NCBI GenBank assembly: GCA_028281895.1
Contig: JANQIZ010000232.1
Span: 1-35,039 of the forward strand
Reading direction: 5' to 3'
DNA length: 35,039 nt
Origin: Dehalococcoidia bacterium
GTDB lineage: Bacteria > Chloroflexota > Dehalococcoidia > Lucifugimonadales > Lucifugimonadaceae
Shown one piece after another: positions 1-9,769 of the stretch (positions within the stretch are counted from its first letter, which is position 1; every line of letters begins with the position of its first letter). The notes under the pieces were generated by a model that was not told the origin of the DNA, made no database searches, and saw only the letters and a list, made by a program, of their open reading frames with translations. The position numbers were made by a program, and so were the translations under genes.

Positions 1-1
1 C

Positions 2-445
2 CGAGGGTCGCTATTCTCATTTGACCCGAACCATCTCAACTACCTGCAGGGCAAGAAGCGCCCATTCCAGACGATCATCCCTGCGATGGCCACTAAAGAC
101 GATGAGATGTACCTGAGCTTTGGTGTCATGGGCGGGTTTGTGCAGCCTCAGGGCCACCTGCAGGTTGTATCCAACATGGTCGACTTCGGCATGGACTCGC
201 AGGAGGCGCTCGATGCCCTGCGCTTCAAAGTCAGAGTTGAGGAAGACAACTCGGTGGTCGTTGAAGAGGATGTTGATCCCGCGGTTGTGGATGATCTCCG
301 GAAGCGCGGTCATGATGTGAAGGTGATGGAGGACTACGATCGAGTGGAGTTCGGTGGCGGTCAGGTGATCTCTCGAGATCCTGAGACCGGAATTCTTACG
401 GCTGGTTCAGAACCTCGCAAAGACGGTGAAGCGGTCGGCTGGTAA
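2..445 (+). CDS. gamma-glutamyltransferase family protein, C-terminal part (truncated by window start)
   Basis: Open frame from position 2: RGSLFSFDPNHLNYLQGKKRPFQTIIPAMATKDDEMYLSFGVMGGFVQPQGHLQVVSNMVDFGMDSQEALDALRF, typical of the GGT small subunit C-terminus; TAA at 443-445. Confidence 0.88.
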   Translation, partial: RGSLFSFDPNHLNYLQGKKRPFQTIIPAMATKDDEMYLSFGVMGGFVQPQGHLQVVSNMVDFGMDSQEALDALRFKVRVEEDNSVVVEEDVDPAVVDDLRKRGHDVKVMEDYDRVEFGGGQVISRDPETGILTAGSEPRKDGEAVGW

Positions 446-473
446 ACGGAGTCACCTGCAGGGAGCTGATCGC

Positions 474-1385
474 ATGAGAGTGGGCTTCGTTGGACTTGGC
501 CGCATGGGCGCGCACATGGCTCGCAACCTTCTCGCTGCCGGGCACGATCTGACCGTCTACGACGTTCGGCCAGAGGCAGTGGAGGCCCTTGTAGAGCTTG
601 GGGCGACCGCCGCTTCTTCGGTGACAGGAGTCGCAGACGGAGCAGAGTTCGTCTTCACCTCATTGCCTGGCCCGGATGAAGTGACCGGGATCTGGCAGGG
701 CGAAGAGGGCTTGCTTGCGAATATGAGATCCAGTGCCCTGGCCATCGATCTCAGCACAGTTGGAGCCGACACTTCACGCTCTGTCGAAGCTGAAGCGAGA
801 AATCGAGGCGTTCGGTACATGGATGCGCCAGTCAGCGGTGGTGTTGGCGGTGCTGAGGCCGGGACTCTGAGCCTCATGGTTGGTGGCATCGAATCCGACT
901 TCGAGGAGGCGTTCCCGGTCCTGTCTGCCATCGGTGATCCGGACAAGATCTATCTCTGCGGTGAGGTCGGAGCCGGATCGGTGACCAAGCTCGTCAATAA
1001 CCTGATCGGGATGACCGCGAACGTGGTCCTGGCCGAGGCCTTCTCAATGGGCGTGAAGGCGGGTGTCGATGCCAGTGTGCTGTTCGAAGTCGTTAGCGCG
1101 AGCTCGGGAGCTAGCGCCACGCTGGCACAGTGGAAGACTTCAGTGCTGCAGCGGAATTTCGAGCCGGGATTCATGCTGGCACTCGGACACAAAGACAGCC
1201 GGCTAGCGCTTGAGCTTGCAGAGCAACTGGACATCCCGATGCCGGTAACGACCCAAGCGAGAGACCGGCTGGCGGCAGCGCTTGCTGAAGGCTGGGGAGA
1301 AGAGGCAGTTCCCGTCGTCGCTCGACTCCAAGAGCGGGAAGCGGGCGTTGTGATCGATGGACGAGAATCAGCCGACCGATCTTGA
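474..1385 (+). CDS. NAD(P)-dependent oxidoreductase, 3-hydroxyisobutyrate dehydrogenase family
   Basis: N-terminal Rossmann motif VGFVGLGRMGAHMARNLLAAGH, DAPVSGGVGGAEAGTLSLMVGG and GAGSVTKLVNNLIG motifs. Start chosen at ATG 474 inside the longer ORF 426-1385. Confidence 0.9.
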   Translation: MRVGFVGLGRMGAHMARNLLAAGHDLTVYDVRPEAVEALVELGATAASSVTGVADGAEFVFTSLPGPDEVTGIWQGEEGLLANMRSSALAIDLSTVGADTSRSVEAEARNRGVRYMDAPVSGGVGGAEAGTLSLMVGGIESDFEEAFPVLSAIGDPDKIYLCGEVGAGSVTKLVNNLIGMTANVVLAEAFSMGVKAGVDASVLFEVVSASSGASATLAQWKTSVLQRNFEPGFMLALGHKDSRLALELAEQLDIPMPVTTQARDRLAAALAEGWGEEAVPVVARLQEREAGVVIDGRESADRS

Positions 1386-1423
1386 CCCCGCAAAACGATC
1401 ATGTGAGCAGATGTCGAAGTCTG

Positions 1424-1453
1424 TATACTTTCTTGTACCTTTAAGGAAGTATA
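1424..1453. promoter_or_regulatory. inverted repeat upstream of HTH gene (possible operator)
   Basis: TATACTTTCTT (1424-1434) and AAGGAAGTATA (1443-1453) are reverse complements at 10 of 11 positions, separated by 8 nt, just upstream of ATG 1467. Confidence 0.45.
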
Positions 1454-1466
1454 TGGAACATGTGCG

Positions 1467-2423
1467 ATGGCAGGTCTCAAAGTCCGTGATGTCGCCCGTC
1501 GACTGAATGTCAGCGAAAAGACCGTCTACAAGTGGCTGCGGCAAGGGCTGATCCCGGCCAGTCGCATTGGCAAAACGTGGATCGTCACTGAGGAAGCGTT
1601 GCAGGGCATCCTCGGCTCCAGTCAGCCTGGGCCCGTTGCTTCCACAACTCCGCCGTTTGTTCGTGTGCCTCAGCCTCACTCCGTCAACATCGAAGCGGCA
1701 GAAGACTCCGTGTTCGGCGACGGCCAGCATATGGAAGCAGCTGCGGCTCGGTTCAGCAGGATGATCTCCAGTTCCGTGGGGCACGGCATCATGGCACTGC
1801 TTGGGCCGCGCCGACTCGATCCGCACACGCCGGCTGCAATTGCCAGTGAGCTCGAGGCGGCAGAAGGCGAGGTGCTGTTGCAGGGCGTGGGGCTTCGCGA
1901 GTTCTTCGGAGACCGTGATCACACCACGATACTGCGCCGGATGGCTGTAGAAGACCGGCCAGTTAGCGTCAGGGCGTTGCTGGTGGATCCAACCGGTCAG
2001 TTTGCAAGAGCGCGAACAGTCGTTCAGGACGGTGAGCAGTACGCTGACGATGCGCTATTCCGTGCCGGTCCGTTGTTTGGAGACTCATGGCGCAGTCTGA
2101 ATGTGATCGCCTCTCTGAAGAAGATCAGCGACAAAAGCAGGCGCTTCAGGTTGGATGTGCGATTCCTGGACCACTGGCCCTCTGCGTACCTGGTTCTCAC
2201 GAATCGCTCCGCTTTTGTCGAGACCTACCACTTCGGTCGCACCGACCAGTCATCTGAGCAGGTGACGATCGATGGCCTGGTTCCTATGCTCCAGATCGAT
2301 TCTGAGTCGAACTACTACGCTCTGCTCCGGAACCACTTCGACTACCTGTGGAACGGCACTAACCCGTTTGTTCCGTCGCTGACTCTCGACGAGGTTGCGC
2401 GGTCGGTGCGGGTCGACGTGTAG
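1467..2423 (+). CDS. excisionase-family (MerR-like) helix-turn-helix protein with a large C-terminal domain
   Basis: N-terminus KVRDVARRLNVSEKTVYKWLRQGLIPASRIGKTWIVTEEALQGIL is a HTH_17/excisionase-type domain. The ~220-aa C-terminal region is not confidently assigned. Confidence 0.8.
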   Translation: MAGLKVRDVARRLNVSEKTVYKWLRQGLIPASRIGKTWIVTEEALQGILGSSQPGPVASTTPPFVRVPQPHSVNIEAAEDSVFGDGQHMEAAAARFSRMISSSVGHGIMALLGPRRLDPHTPAAIASELEAAEGEVLLQGVGLREFFGDRDHTTILRRMAVEDRPVSVRALLVDPTGQFARARTVVQDGEQYADDALFRAGPLFGDSWRSLNVIASLKKISDKSRRFRLDVRFLDHWPSAYLVLTNRSAFVETYHFGRTDQSSEQVTIDGLVPMLQIDSESNYYALLRNHFDYLWNGTNPFVPSLTLDEVARSVRVDV

Positions 2424-2571
2424 ATCCTGTCGATTGGAACTTCATGCCACATCTGGCCTTAAAACGCCATAAAAGTTCCAGAAATAGCACTGCCCTTCGC
2501 ATTAGCCTTTTACAGACGGGCTGCATGGATGGCCTGTGTACGCATCAGATACCGCAAAGGGCATTCGGACT

Positions 2572-3705
2572 ATGGGCAAAATCAACGTTGCGATCATCGG
2601 CGCAGGCAACTGTGCATCATCTCTCGTCCAGGGAATCTACAAGTACTCCGAAGTCGAGGGCGATGTTCAGGTCCCCGGCGTTATGCACAACGTGCTCGGA
2701 GGCTACGCAATCGGCGACATAGAGGTCGTCGCTGCATTCGATGTCGACAAGGAGAAGGTCGGCAAGGATCTCTCCGACGCTCTTGTCTCGAAGAACAACA
2801 ATGCAGTTCAGTTCCACGACGTACCGAAGACTGGAGTCAAGGTGAGCCGCGGAATGACTCACGACGGCATTGGAGAGTATCTCGCCGATGTCGTTGAGCC
2901 TGCTCCAGGCACTACGGATGACATCGTTGGCATCCTGAGAGACCGGAATGTTGATGTGGTGATCAACTACCTGCCTGTTGGTTCTGAGCAGGCCACCAAG
3001 TGGTATGTGGAGCAGGTGCTGGCCGCTGGATGCGCATTTGTGAACTGCATTCCTGTCTTCATCGGCGGTGACAAGACCGGTTACTGGCCGAAGAGGTTCG
3101 AAGACAAGGGCCTGCCGATCGTGGGCGATGACATCAAGTCCCAGGTTGGAGCGACCATTGTTCACCGAGTGCTCGCCAGGCTGTTCGAGGACCGCGGCGT
3201 GCAGCTTGACCGCACCTACCAGCTCAACTTCGGTGGCAATACCGACTTCTACAACATGCTTGAGCGCAAGCGGCTCACATCCAAGAAGATCTCGAAGACG
3301 CAGTCGGTGCAGTCACAGCTTGAGAAAGAGCTGCCTACTGACGATGTTCACATTGGGCCGTCGGACCATGTCCCGTGGCTGACGGACCGGAAATGGGCAT
3401 ACATCAGACTCGAGGGCACGTCCTGGGGAGACGTTCCGCTGAACGTTGAGCTTAAGCTCGAAGTCGAAGACAGCCCCAACTCCGCAGGTGTTGCAGTAGA
3501 TGCCATTCGCAGCGCCAAGATCGCCCTGGACAAGGGCCATGCCGGACCTGTTGCTGGCGCATCCGCCTACTTCATGAAGTCGCCACTCGTCCAGATGCGT
3601 GACGATGATGCACGGCGCGAAGTGGAAAGCTACGCTGAAGGCCACACGCCTGGCGGTAAGCCCACACCCTCATCCAGCAAAAAGAACTCGAAGAAGTCGA
3701 AGTAA
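2572..3705 (+). CDS. ino1: inositol-3-phosphate synthase
   Basis: [99 protein letters not shown]: diagnostic of prokaryotic myo-inositol-1-phosphate synthase. Start set at ATG 2572. Confidence 0.93.
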   Translation: MGKINVAIIGAGNCASSLVQGIYKYSEVEGDVQVPGVMHNVLGGYAIGDIEVVAAFDVDKEKVGKDLSDALVSKNNNAVQFHDVPKTGVKVSRGMTHDGIGEYLADVVEPAPGTTDDIVGILRDRNVDVVINYLPVGSEQATKWYVEQVLAAGCAFVNCIPVFIGGDKTGYWPKRFEDKGLPIVGDDIKSQVGATIVHRVLARLFEDRGVQLDRTYQLNFGGNTDFYNMLERKRLTSKKISKTQSVQSQLEKELPTDDVHIGPSDHVPWLTDRKWAYIRLEGTSWGDVPLNVELKLEVEDSPNSAGVAVDAIRSAKIALDKGHAGPVAGASAYFMKSPLVQMRDDDARREVESYAEGHTPGGKPTPSSSKKNSKKSK

Positions 3706-3737
3706 CCGGCTAAGATGAGGCCACGAACCTGACTTCA

Positions 3738-3765
3738 CCGCCCCGGTGATCGCTTGCCGGGGCGG
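3738..3765. terminator. GC-rich hairpin between ino1 and the glycosyltransferase gene
   Basis: CCGCCCCGG (3738-3746) pairs with CCGGGGCGG (3757-3765); no strong T tract, so attenuator or processing hairpin is equally possible. Confidence 0.4.
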
Positions 3766-3800
3766 AGGGTTGGTTTCAGCTTGCGCAAGGGGCCTTCATC

Positions 3801-4955
3801 ATGAAAATCGCGATGGTGTCGCCGTACGACTTCGCAATCTACGGCGGAGTCCAAACACACGTCGTTGAGCTTTCAAATGCCCTGATTGAACAGAGGCATG
3901 ACGTAAGAGTGCTCGCTCCCTGCACTGGCAACGAATCGGTCTATGACCTCCGATCTGCGCCGCTGGAGACCTTTGGCAGAACCGTTCCTTTTGTGACCGC
4001 CGGATCTGTAGCTCGTATCTCTATGAGCGTCTGGTATCAGCGCAAGCTGATGTCGATACTTGAAGAGCACCAGTTCGATGTTGTTCACATCCACGAGCCG
4101 CTGATGCCGATGTTCGGCCTGATGGCCAGCTACTACTCGCCATCGCCGACTATCGGAACATTTCACGCCTTCAATGAAGGTCGAGGCCGCGGGTATTTCT
4201 TCTGGAGGCCGCTTCTAAAACGCGGGGTGGTTCGCCTGAATGGGCGAATCGCGGTGTCTGACCCTGCCAGGCAGTTTGCCAACCGGTATTTCCCCGGCGA
4301 CTATTCGGTGATTCCGAACGGCGTTCACTACGAGCGGTTCTCAACTCCTGCGCCAAAGCCGACTGTTTTCAAGGACGACGCGTTCAACCTGTTCTTCGTT
4401 GGCCGCATTGGCGAGAAGCGAAAAGGACTCAAGTACCTGCTTGGCGCCTACTCAAGACTGAAGTGGCGCTTTCCGAAGATTCGACTCGTGGTGGCGGGCG
4501 CTGGAGTTCCGGATCGTGACTCCTACCGCATGATGGGAGAACGCGGCATCGATGACGTGATATTTGTCGGGCCAGTCTCTGACGAAGATCTGCCCGCGTA
4601 CTACCAGCACGCAGATGTCTTCTGTGCTCCAAACACCGGCAAAGAGAGCTTCGGCATGATCGTTGTCGAGGCGATGGCCGCTGGCACTCCCGTAGTCGCA
4701 TCGGCCATTCCGGGATTCAAGGCTGTGATGCAGGACGGCAGGCAGGGCTACCTGGTTGAGCCGAAGAGTGAGAGAGCGATAGAGGATGCCGTGGTGCGGA
4801 TGATCGAGAACCCCGGCGAGCGCACCCTCATGGGCATAAACGGCGCTTCCAGTGCCCGGCAGTACAACTGGGAACTGATCGCGGAGCAGGTTGTGGGCTA
4901 CTATGAGTCGGTGCTGGAGCGCCAACCTGTGCCTCCGTCACTCTACCGGGGATAG
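3801..4955 (+). CDS. GT4-family glycosyltransferase, PimA-like (phosphatidylinositol mannosyltransferase-like)
   Basis: MKIAMVSPYDFAIYGGVQTHVVELSNAL, VHIHEPLMP, FVGRIGEKRKGLKYLLGAY, CAPNTGKESFGMIVVEAMAAGTPVVAS; adjacency to ino1 and a CDP-alcohol phosphatidyltransferase. Confidence 0.87.
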   Translation: MKIAMVSPYDFAIYGGVQTHVVELSNALIEQRHDVRVLAPCTGNESVYDLRSAPLETFGRTVPFVTAGSVARISMSVWYQRKLMSILEEHQFDVVHIHEPLMPMFGLMASYYSPSPTIGTFHAFNEGRGRGYFFWRPLLKRGVVRLNGRIAVSDPARQFANRYFPGDYSVIPNGVHYERFSTPAPKPTVFKDDAFNLFFVGRIGEKRKGLKYLLGAYSRLKWRFPKIRLVVAGAGVPDRDSYRMMGERGIDDVIFVGPVSDEDLPAYYQHADVFCAPNTGKESFGMIVVEAMAAGTPVVASAIPGFKAVMQDGRQGYLVEPKSERAIEDAVVRMIENPGERTLMGINGASSARQYNWELIAEQVVGYYESVLERQPVPPSLYRG

Positions 4956-5001
4956 CCGGTAGACCCACAGACGACGATTCCTCATCGCAGGGCCGAGGCT
5001 C

Positions 5002-5625
5002 TTGGCAGATCTTCAGGCAACAAGGTACGCGTTACGCCGCGGCGTGGCGCGCTGGTTTGAAGAGCCGGTTTCAAATGCCCTGATCCGCATTGGGGTGACA
5101 GCCAACATCGCGACGCTAATTGGCGTTGCCATCGCTGTCAGTGGCGCTGTCGTCGCGGGATTCGGTCACTTCTGGATCGCCGGAATCCTCGTGCTGACAG
5201 GTGCGATCTTCGACATGCTTGACGGCGGCATTGCTCGCAGGACAAACACCGTCGGCCCTCAAGGCGCGCTCATGGACTCGGTGCTCGACCGTGTCTCGGA
5301 GATCGCGGTCTTTGTGGGCCTTGCCGCTTACTACACCAGACCAGAGTCGGCGCATCAGATAGCGGTCATCCTCGCAGTTACCGCTACGGCAGGCTCTCTC
5401 ATGGTCAGCTATGTGCGGGCACGTGCAGAAGGGCTCGGCTACAAGGGTACTGAGGGCTATCTGACTCGTCCGGAGCGCGTCGTGATCATGAGCGTTCTAC
5501 TGCTGGCAGGACAGCCGCTGTGGGCGCTGTGGATCCTTGGCGTAGGCACGCCGCTGAGCGCTGCACATCGCTTCATTGCCGCTTACCGGGAAGCCGGGCG
5601 GCCAAAGAACGAGCCTGCAGAGTAG
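5002..5625 (+). CDS. CDP-alcohol phosphatidyltransferase (candidate phosphatidylinositol phosphate synthase)
   Basis: CDP-OH-P motif DMLDGGIARRTNTVGPQGALMDSVLDR; multiple TM segments; TTG start at 5002. Confidence 0.87.
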   Translation: MADLQATRYALRRGVARWFEEPVSNALIRIGVTANIATLIGVAIAVSGAVVAGFGHFWIAGILVLTGAIFDMLDGGIARRTNTVGPQGALMDSVLDRVSEIAVFVGLAAYYTRPESAHQIAVILAVTATAGSLMVSYVRARAEGLGYKGTEGYLTRPERVVIMSVLLLAGQPLWALWILGVGTPLSAAHRFIAAYREAGRPKNEPAE

Positions 5626-5626
5626 G

Positions 5627-7093
5627 CTACTCGGTCGCTGGTTCGATTCCGGCCGCTTCGAGGTAGCTGTGGGCATCGATAACCGCGTGACTGGCGAAGT
5701 ATCGAGCTGTGAGGCCGCTTTCGCTGTTGTGCCACGGTTTGCCTGCTGTCCGCACTGATTCAGCAACTGGACCACTCTCAACTCCGCTGTCAGCGAGCGC
5801 TTCGCGTATCACGCGTCCATCCATGTGCTCAGGAACATCCAGGCCAAGTAGATGCAGCGCTGTGGCTCCGACATCCACGTTTCCTGTCGGTGCGCCGGAG
5901 CTTGCTGATCGCCTGAACGAAGGGCCGCTTGCGATCAGGGTGTTGCGCAGTTCGTACGGACTGGCAGAGCCGTGCATTCCCGACCCGAGCGGCGATGTTC
6001 CAGCATTGACGCCTGTGCCCATGAATCCATTCCCCGATGCAGCATCCTGCCAGGCCATCGAAACCAGAAGATCAGGAGCGCGGACCCCATCTGCAAAGGC
6101 AAGGCCGACTGGCAGAGCGCCAAGTTCCTGGGCCGCTGTGCTGCCACTGAACATCGCGCCAACCCACGACTGCGACCGCAGCCACTCGACAAGAAACTTG
6201 AACTCGGTCTCACTGCCGCCGGGGAAGTTGAGCAAGACCGCTCCGCCGTTGTCAGACACGAGCACGCTGCCCCTGCCGGAGTTGACCTCGAATCCCGCTC
6301 TCTGCAGTTCCTTTTCCGGATCAATAGAGTCCGTGATGGTCGAATACCCGTGATCCGAAACCACCATCACATCAGGAGAGTGGCCGCGGCCTTCCAACTC
6401 CTGGAGAATTCTCCCGAGTTGCCTGTCGGCCTCAAGGAGTCCAGCGTTTGACTGCTCCGAGCCTAGCCCGTGCTTGTGGTTGGACACGTCCGGCTCAGGA
6501 AACCAGACGAACAGGAGATCAGGTGACAGCTCTGGGATTACGTACTTACATGTTGTCGTTCCGACTCTGATAACCCTCTCCAGGTTTGGTACGGATGAAG
6601 CTGGCCACGGTCCAAACATGTTGGTCTCGGCTGATCGAAGCTCTGGAGGCAGCGAAAACTCCGGGTGGATCACACCGCCCCGACCAGCTTCAGCCGCTTT
6701 CGGAAAGTGGACGTATGCGTTGCCGCTAGTGCCGCCGACCACTGAAACGTGCGTCATTCCTTCAGAAGCGAGGATCTCGCCGATCGTTGGCACGAACAGC
6801 ACCGGAGTAGAGGCTTTGGTCGAAAGCGCGTCTAGCTCAGGTTGCAGAACCTGGAGAACGGAATCTGGGTCATGGTCTGGGAAGACCGCCCGGTTAGCCG
6901 GGATTCCGTGCTTACCTGAGTAGCAGCCGGTGACCATGGCCGCAGAGTTGATGCGCGTCACCGTTGGGAAGACGGCATGGTGTCTCGTGAACCTTACGCC
7001 GTCGTCTGCAAGCCGATGAATGTTCGGCGTCAGCTCCGGCGTCACCTGCGTCGGGAGGAGTCCGTCGAACGCTGCTATCAGCAAACGCACCAT
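5627..7093 (-). CDS. alkaline phosphatase / type I phosphodiesterase-nucleotide pyrophosphatase family protein
   Basis: MVRLLIAAFDGLLPTQVTPELTPNIHRLADDGVRFTRHHAVFPTVTRINSAAMVTGCYSGKHGI, VMVVSDHGYSTITDS. Start set at the internal Met (7093) rather than 7165. Confidence 0.87.
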   Translation of the reverse strand: MVRLLIAAFDGLLPTQVTPELTPNIHRLADDGVRFTRHHAVFPTVTRINSAAMVTGCYSGKHGIPANRAVFPDHDPDSVLQVLQPELDALSTKASTPVLFVPTIGEILASEGMTHVSVVGGTSGNAYVHFPKAAEAGRGGVIHPEFSLPPELRSAETNMFGPWPASSVPNLERVIRVGTTTCKYVIPELSPDLLFVWFPEPDVSNHKHGLGSEQSNAGLLEADRQLGRILQELEGRGHSPDVMVVSDHGYSTITDSIDPEKELQRAGFEVNSGRGSVLVSDNGGAVLLNFPGGSETEFKFLVEWLRSQSWVGAMFSGSTAAQELGALPVGLAFADGVRAPDLLVSMAWQDAASGNGFMGTGVNAGTSPLGSGMHGSASPYELRNTLIASGPSFRRSASSGAPTGNVDVGATALHLLGLDVPEHMDGRVIREALADSGVESGPVAESVRTAGKPWHNSESGLTARYFASHAVIDAHSYLEAAGIEPATE

Positions 7094-7242
7094 GTCTTCT
7101 GTCCTTTTGTTCCGATGCAATCGGAAGTAGCCGGATTGGTCCCAGTTCCGAGAGACTGGAACCAATCGATGCCATCACGCCGTATATTGGCTCGAACCCG
7201 ACTTCCCAACCGCCGGTCCTCTGGACTGGCCGTCAGGACCGC

Positions 7243-8721
7243 ATGAAACTTAGCATTCGCAAACAGATACTGGCTGGAGTGTTGGTAGCTTCTTCACTGC
7301 TGCTGGCATCTCAGGTGGTCGCAGTCGATGCGGTTGCGCAGACCTCACCTGTGTCGTTTATCGAGATCGGCATGGAGAGCCAGTTCCCCGAAGGTATTCG
7401 CTTCTTCGCCGAGATCGATAGCGACGTGGAAGTGGAGGATGTGCGGGTGATCTTCGACGTCGGTGATCGGAACGTCACGCAGTACAACTACCTTGAGATT
7501 CCGCGTGGTGGGCAGAGCCTGATCGATGGGGAGCTGTTCATAAACACGAACTCCCCTGAGAGATACATCCCGCCTGGATCGGTGATCAAGTTCCAGATGG
7601 AGGTGCTTGGAGCAGATGGCGAGGCCTACCTGTCTGAGAGACAGGAAGAGCTGCTGCTAGACGCACGCTTCGAGTGGGACAATGTCTCAAGCGGGCCCGT
7701 CACTGTTTATTTTCATGGACCTGTGCAGTCGCGCGCAGAGACCCTGGCTGAAAAGTCCCACGAAGTGCTGGAGATCATGGAGCCGGTGACAGGGTCTGAG
7801 ATCGAGACCCCGATCGCGATCATGCTCTACAACAACAACGCTGAGATGATCCAGGCCGTTGTGCCCCGGTCGGCCACGATCTCCCGTGAGCTGGTAACTG
7901 AAGGCCAGGCGTTCGGCGATGAGAACACGGTGCTTGTGCTGGCCGGCAGATCGGACATTGGCACAGCGACCCACGAGATCACCCACATCCTCGTTGATCG
8001 AGCTTCCAACGGCGCTACGCTCGTTCCGTTCTGGCTGAATGAAGGACTGGCGGAGTTCGGCAACCTAGACCAGACCGTTTCCTACACGCGATTCCTTGAA
8101 TGGGGAGTAGGCACAGGCCGGCTTCCAACGTTGCGCTCCCTCAGTCGAGCGCCCGGCGATCCCAATCTCACGCTTCTTGGTTACGGCTCAGGCAGATCTG
8201 TGGTCGAGTTCATGATCGAGGAGTTCGGTGAGGAGAAGATGGCGGAACTGCTTTCGATCCTTGGAAGTGGAGTTGCGATACAGGGCGCCATACCTATCGT
8301 GTATGAAATGACTCTGGAAGAGCTGGAGAACGATTGGCGCGAATCGATCGGAGCCGATGAGTATGTGCCCCCAACTCCTGCGCCGACGTCGTCGGTTCCT
8401 ACTCCGACACCTACCCCGAACGCCTTGCTGCCGCTGACTCTTGAAGATATTGCAGCCGCTGGCAGAGCGACTTCGACTCCTGAATCGGCCGAGGCTACAT
8501 CCACTCCCGGGGCGACTGAGGAGAGCCCTACGCCGCTGCCGCAGGCAGAGGAGACGCCAGAGATCGAGAGCGAGTCGTCAGGTGGCGGATCGTGTAGCGC
8601 TGCCGCACACGGCGGCCCAGCACAGGCAGCCCCGCTCCTCGGAATCTCCAGCCTTCTGATTCTGGGCGTCTGGCGAGGACTGCGGCGACGCGAAGGTGCT
8701 GGCCGATCAGGTTCTGACTAG
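7243..8721 (+). CDS. secreted peptidase MA-like metalloprotease with Thr/Pro-rich linker and C-terminal sorting-type tail
   Basis: Signal peptide MKLSIRKQILAGVLVASSLLLASQVVAVDAVA; gluzincin motif HEITHILVDRAS...WLNEGLAEF; PTPAPTSSVPTPTPTPN linker; C-terminus GGGSCSAAAHGGPAQAAPLLGISSLLILGVWRGLRRR. Confidence 0.8.
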   Translation: MKLSIRKQILAGVLVASSLLLASQVVAVDAVAQTSPVSFIEIGMESQFPEGIRFFAEIDSDVEVEDVRVIFDVGDRNVTQYNYLEIPRGGQSLIDGELFINTNSPERYIPPGSVIKFQMEVLGADGEAYLSERQEELLLDARFEWDNVSSGPVTVYFHGPVQSRAETLAEKSHEVLEIMEPVTGSEIETPIAIMLYNNNAEMIQAVVPRSATISRELVTEGQAFGDENTVLVLAGRSDIGTATHEITHILVDRASNGATLVPFWLNEGLAEFGNLDQTVSYTRFLEWGVGTGRLPTLRSLSRAPGDPNLTLLGYGSGRSVVEFMIEEFGEEKMAELLSILGSGVAIQGAIPIVYEMTLEELENDWRESIGADEYVPPTPAPTSSVPTPTPTPNALLPLTLEDIAAAGRATSTPESAEATSTPGATEESPTPLPQAEETPEIESESSGGGSCSAAAHGGPAQAAPLLGISSLLILGVWRGLRRREGAGRSGSD

Positions 8722-9647
8722 ACCTCTACAGACCGGGCTCTCTGTAGCAGTCCGGCTAATGTCGTTCCAAGAATGGCCTCACGGTCTCCATCGCTCACGA
8801 ACGTACAGTAGGTGCGGAACGCTTCGAGCGCGTGCCTGTGTGTCATCGCACTCGTGACCACCGGGTAATCTGATCCCCAGACCATCCTTGATCCAAATGC
8901 CCGGTAGACCTCTTCGTAGATCCACATCACGTCTATGAAAGGAAAATCCCAGGAGCGGTCAGGTTCGCTCATGTAATGGAACCCGGACAACTTCAGATGG
9001 ATGTTGGGGAGCTGTGCTGACTCGGTCACCTGCCGGATGTTTGCTTCCACACCGTCGCCGTACGCCCGCAGGCCTGACATGTGGTGGCACAGGATTGACA
9101 GTTCCGGGAATCTCTCTGCGACCCTGCGAATCATGGGCTGGTGCTGAGGCCCGCAGGCGATGCTTGCGATCATTCTGTTTTCCGAGGCTACCCGGAAGAA
9201 GTCCTGCCCATCCGGGCTTTCGAACCATGAAGCGTCATCTTCGCCAGCGATGTAGTGCGTGAACCCCTTCATTGGCCATCTACGCATCGCATCCGCGAGT
9301 CGCGATGCTGCGCCTGACACGTGGTAAGTCTCCGACCAGAACGAATCGACATCAGCGAACTGGTTCAGCCGGGTTGGATAGCGTCGAACGGCACTGGCCA
9401 CGTAGTCGTTGTTGTCGAAGTTCTGAAATATCTGCGCTGAGACGATCGTCGCCGCGTCCACACCATTCAGATCCATCTGGTCGATCAGCATCTCAGCCGA
9501 TCCGCGAGTCTCGGGATCGGGCACGGCAGGAAGGTATGGCCAATGCTGCCAGGCGTGGCAATGTGAATCGATGATCAACACTCTTGCTCCAGTTGCAGCG
9601 AGTTCAGCCAGGCGGCTGAACCAAGGAATGTAACGGCTCCGATACAC
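8718..9647 (-). CDS. amidohydrolase family protein (metal-dependent hydrolase)
   Basis: DSHCHAWQHWPYLPAVPDPETRG N-terminus, LKLSGFHYM, MVWGSDYPVV; amidohydrolase_2-like. The stop overlaps the convergent upstream gene stop by 3 nt. The true start may lie downstream of 9647. Confidence 0.82.
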   Translation of the reverse strand: MYRSRYIPWFSRLAELAATGARVLIIDSHCHAWQHWPYLPAVPDPETRGSAEMLIDQMDLNGVDAATIVSAQIFQNFDNNDYVASAVRRYPTRLNQFADVDSFWSETYHVSGAASRLADAMRRWPMKGFTHYIAGEDDASWFESPDGQDFFRVASENRMIASIACGPQHQPMIRRVAERFPELSILCHHMSGLRAYGDGVEANIRQVTESAQLPNIHLKLSGFHYMSEPDRSWDFPFIDVMWIYEEVYRAFGSRMVWGSDYPVVTSAMTHRHALEAFRTYCTFVSDGDREAILGTTLAGLLQRARSVEV

Positions 9648-9769
9648 CGCCGAAACTTTTCTGAAACATCTTCCTCATAGTTTCGACGCTGGCAGTTTAT
9701 GCCCGGTGGTAACGGCAGGGCGTGGGTCCAGGCCGGGCGGGGACAGTTTCGAAGATTGGAGACGATGAT

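Noticed and set aside
3873-4925. Minus-strand ORFs opposite the PimA-like glycosyltransferase
   Set aside because: Arg/His-rich shadow translations without domain signatures.
5709-6923. Plus-strand ORFs 5709-6353, 5972-6451 and 6474-6923 opposite the phosphodiesterase
   Set aside because: Antisense shadows of a clear alkaline-phosphatase-superfamily gene, typical in GC-rich DNA.
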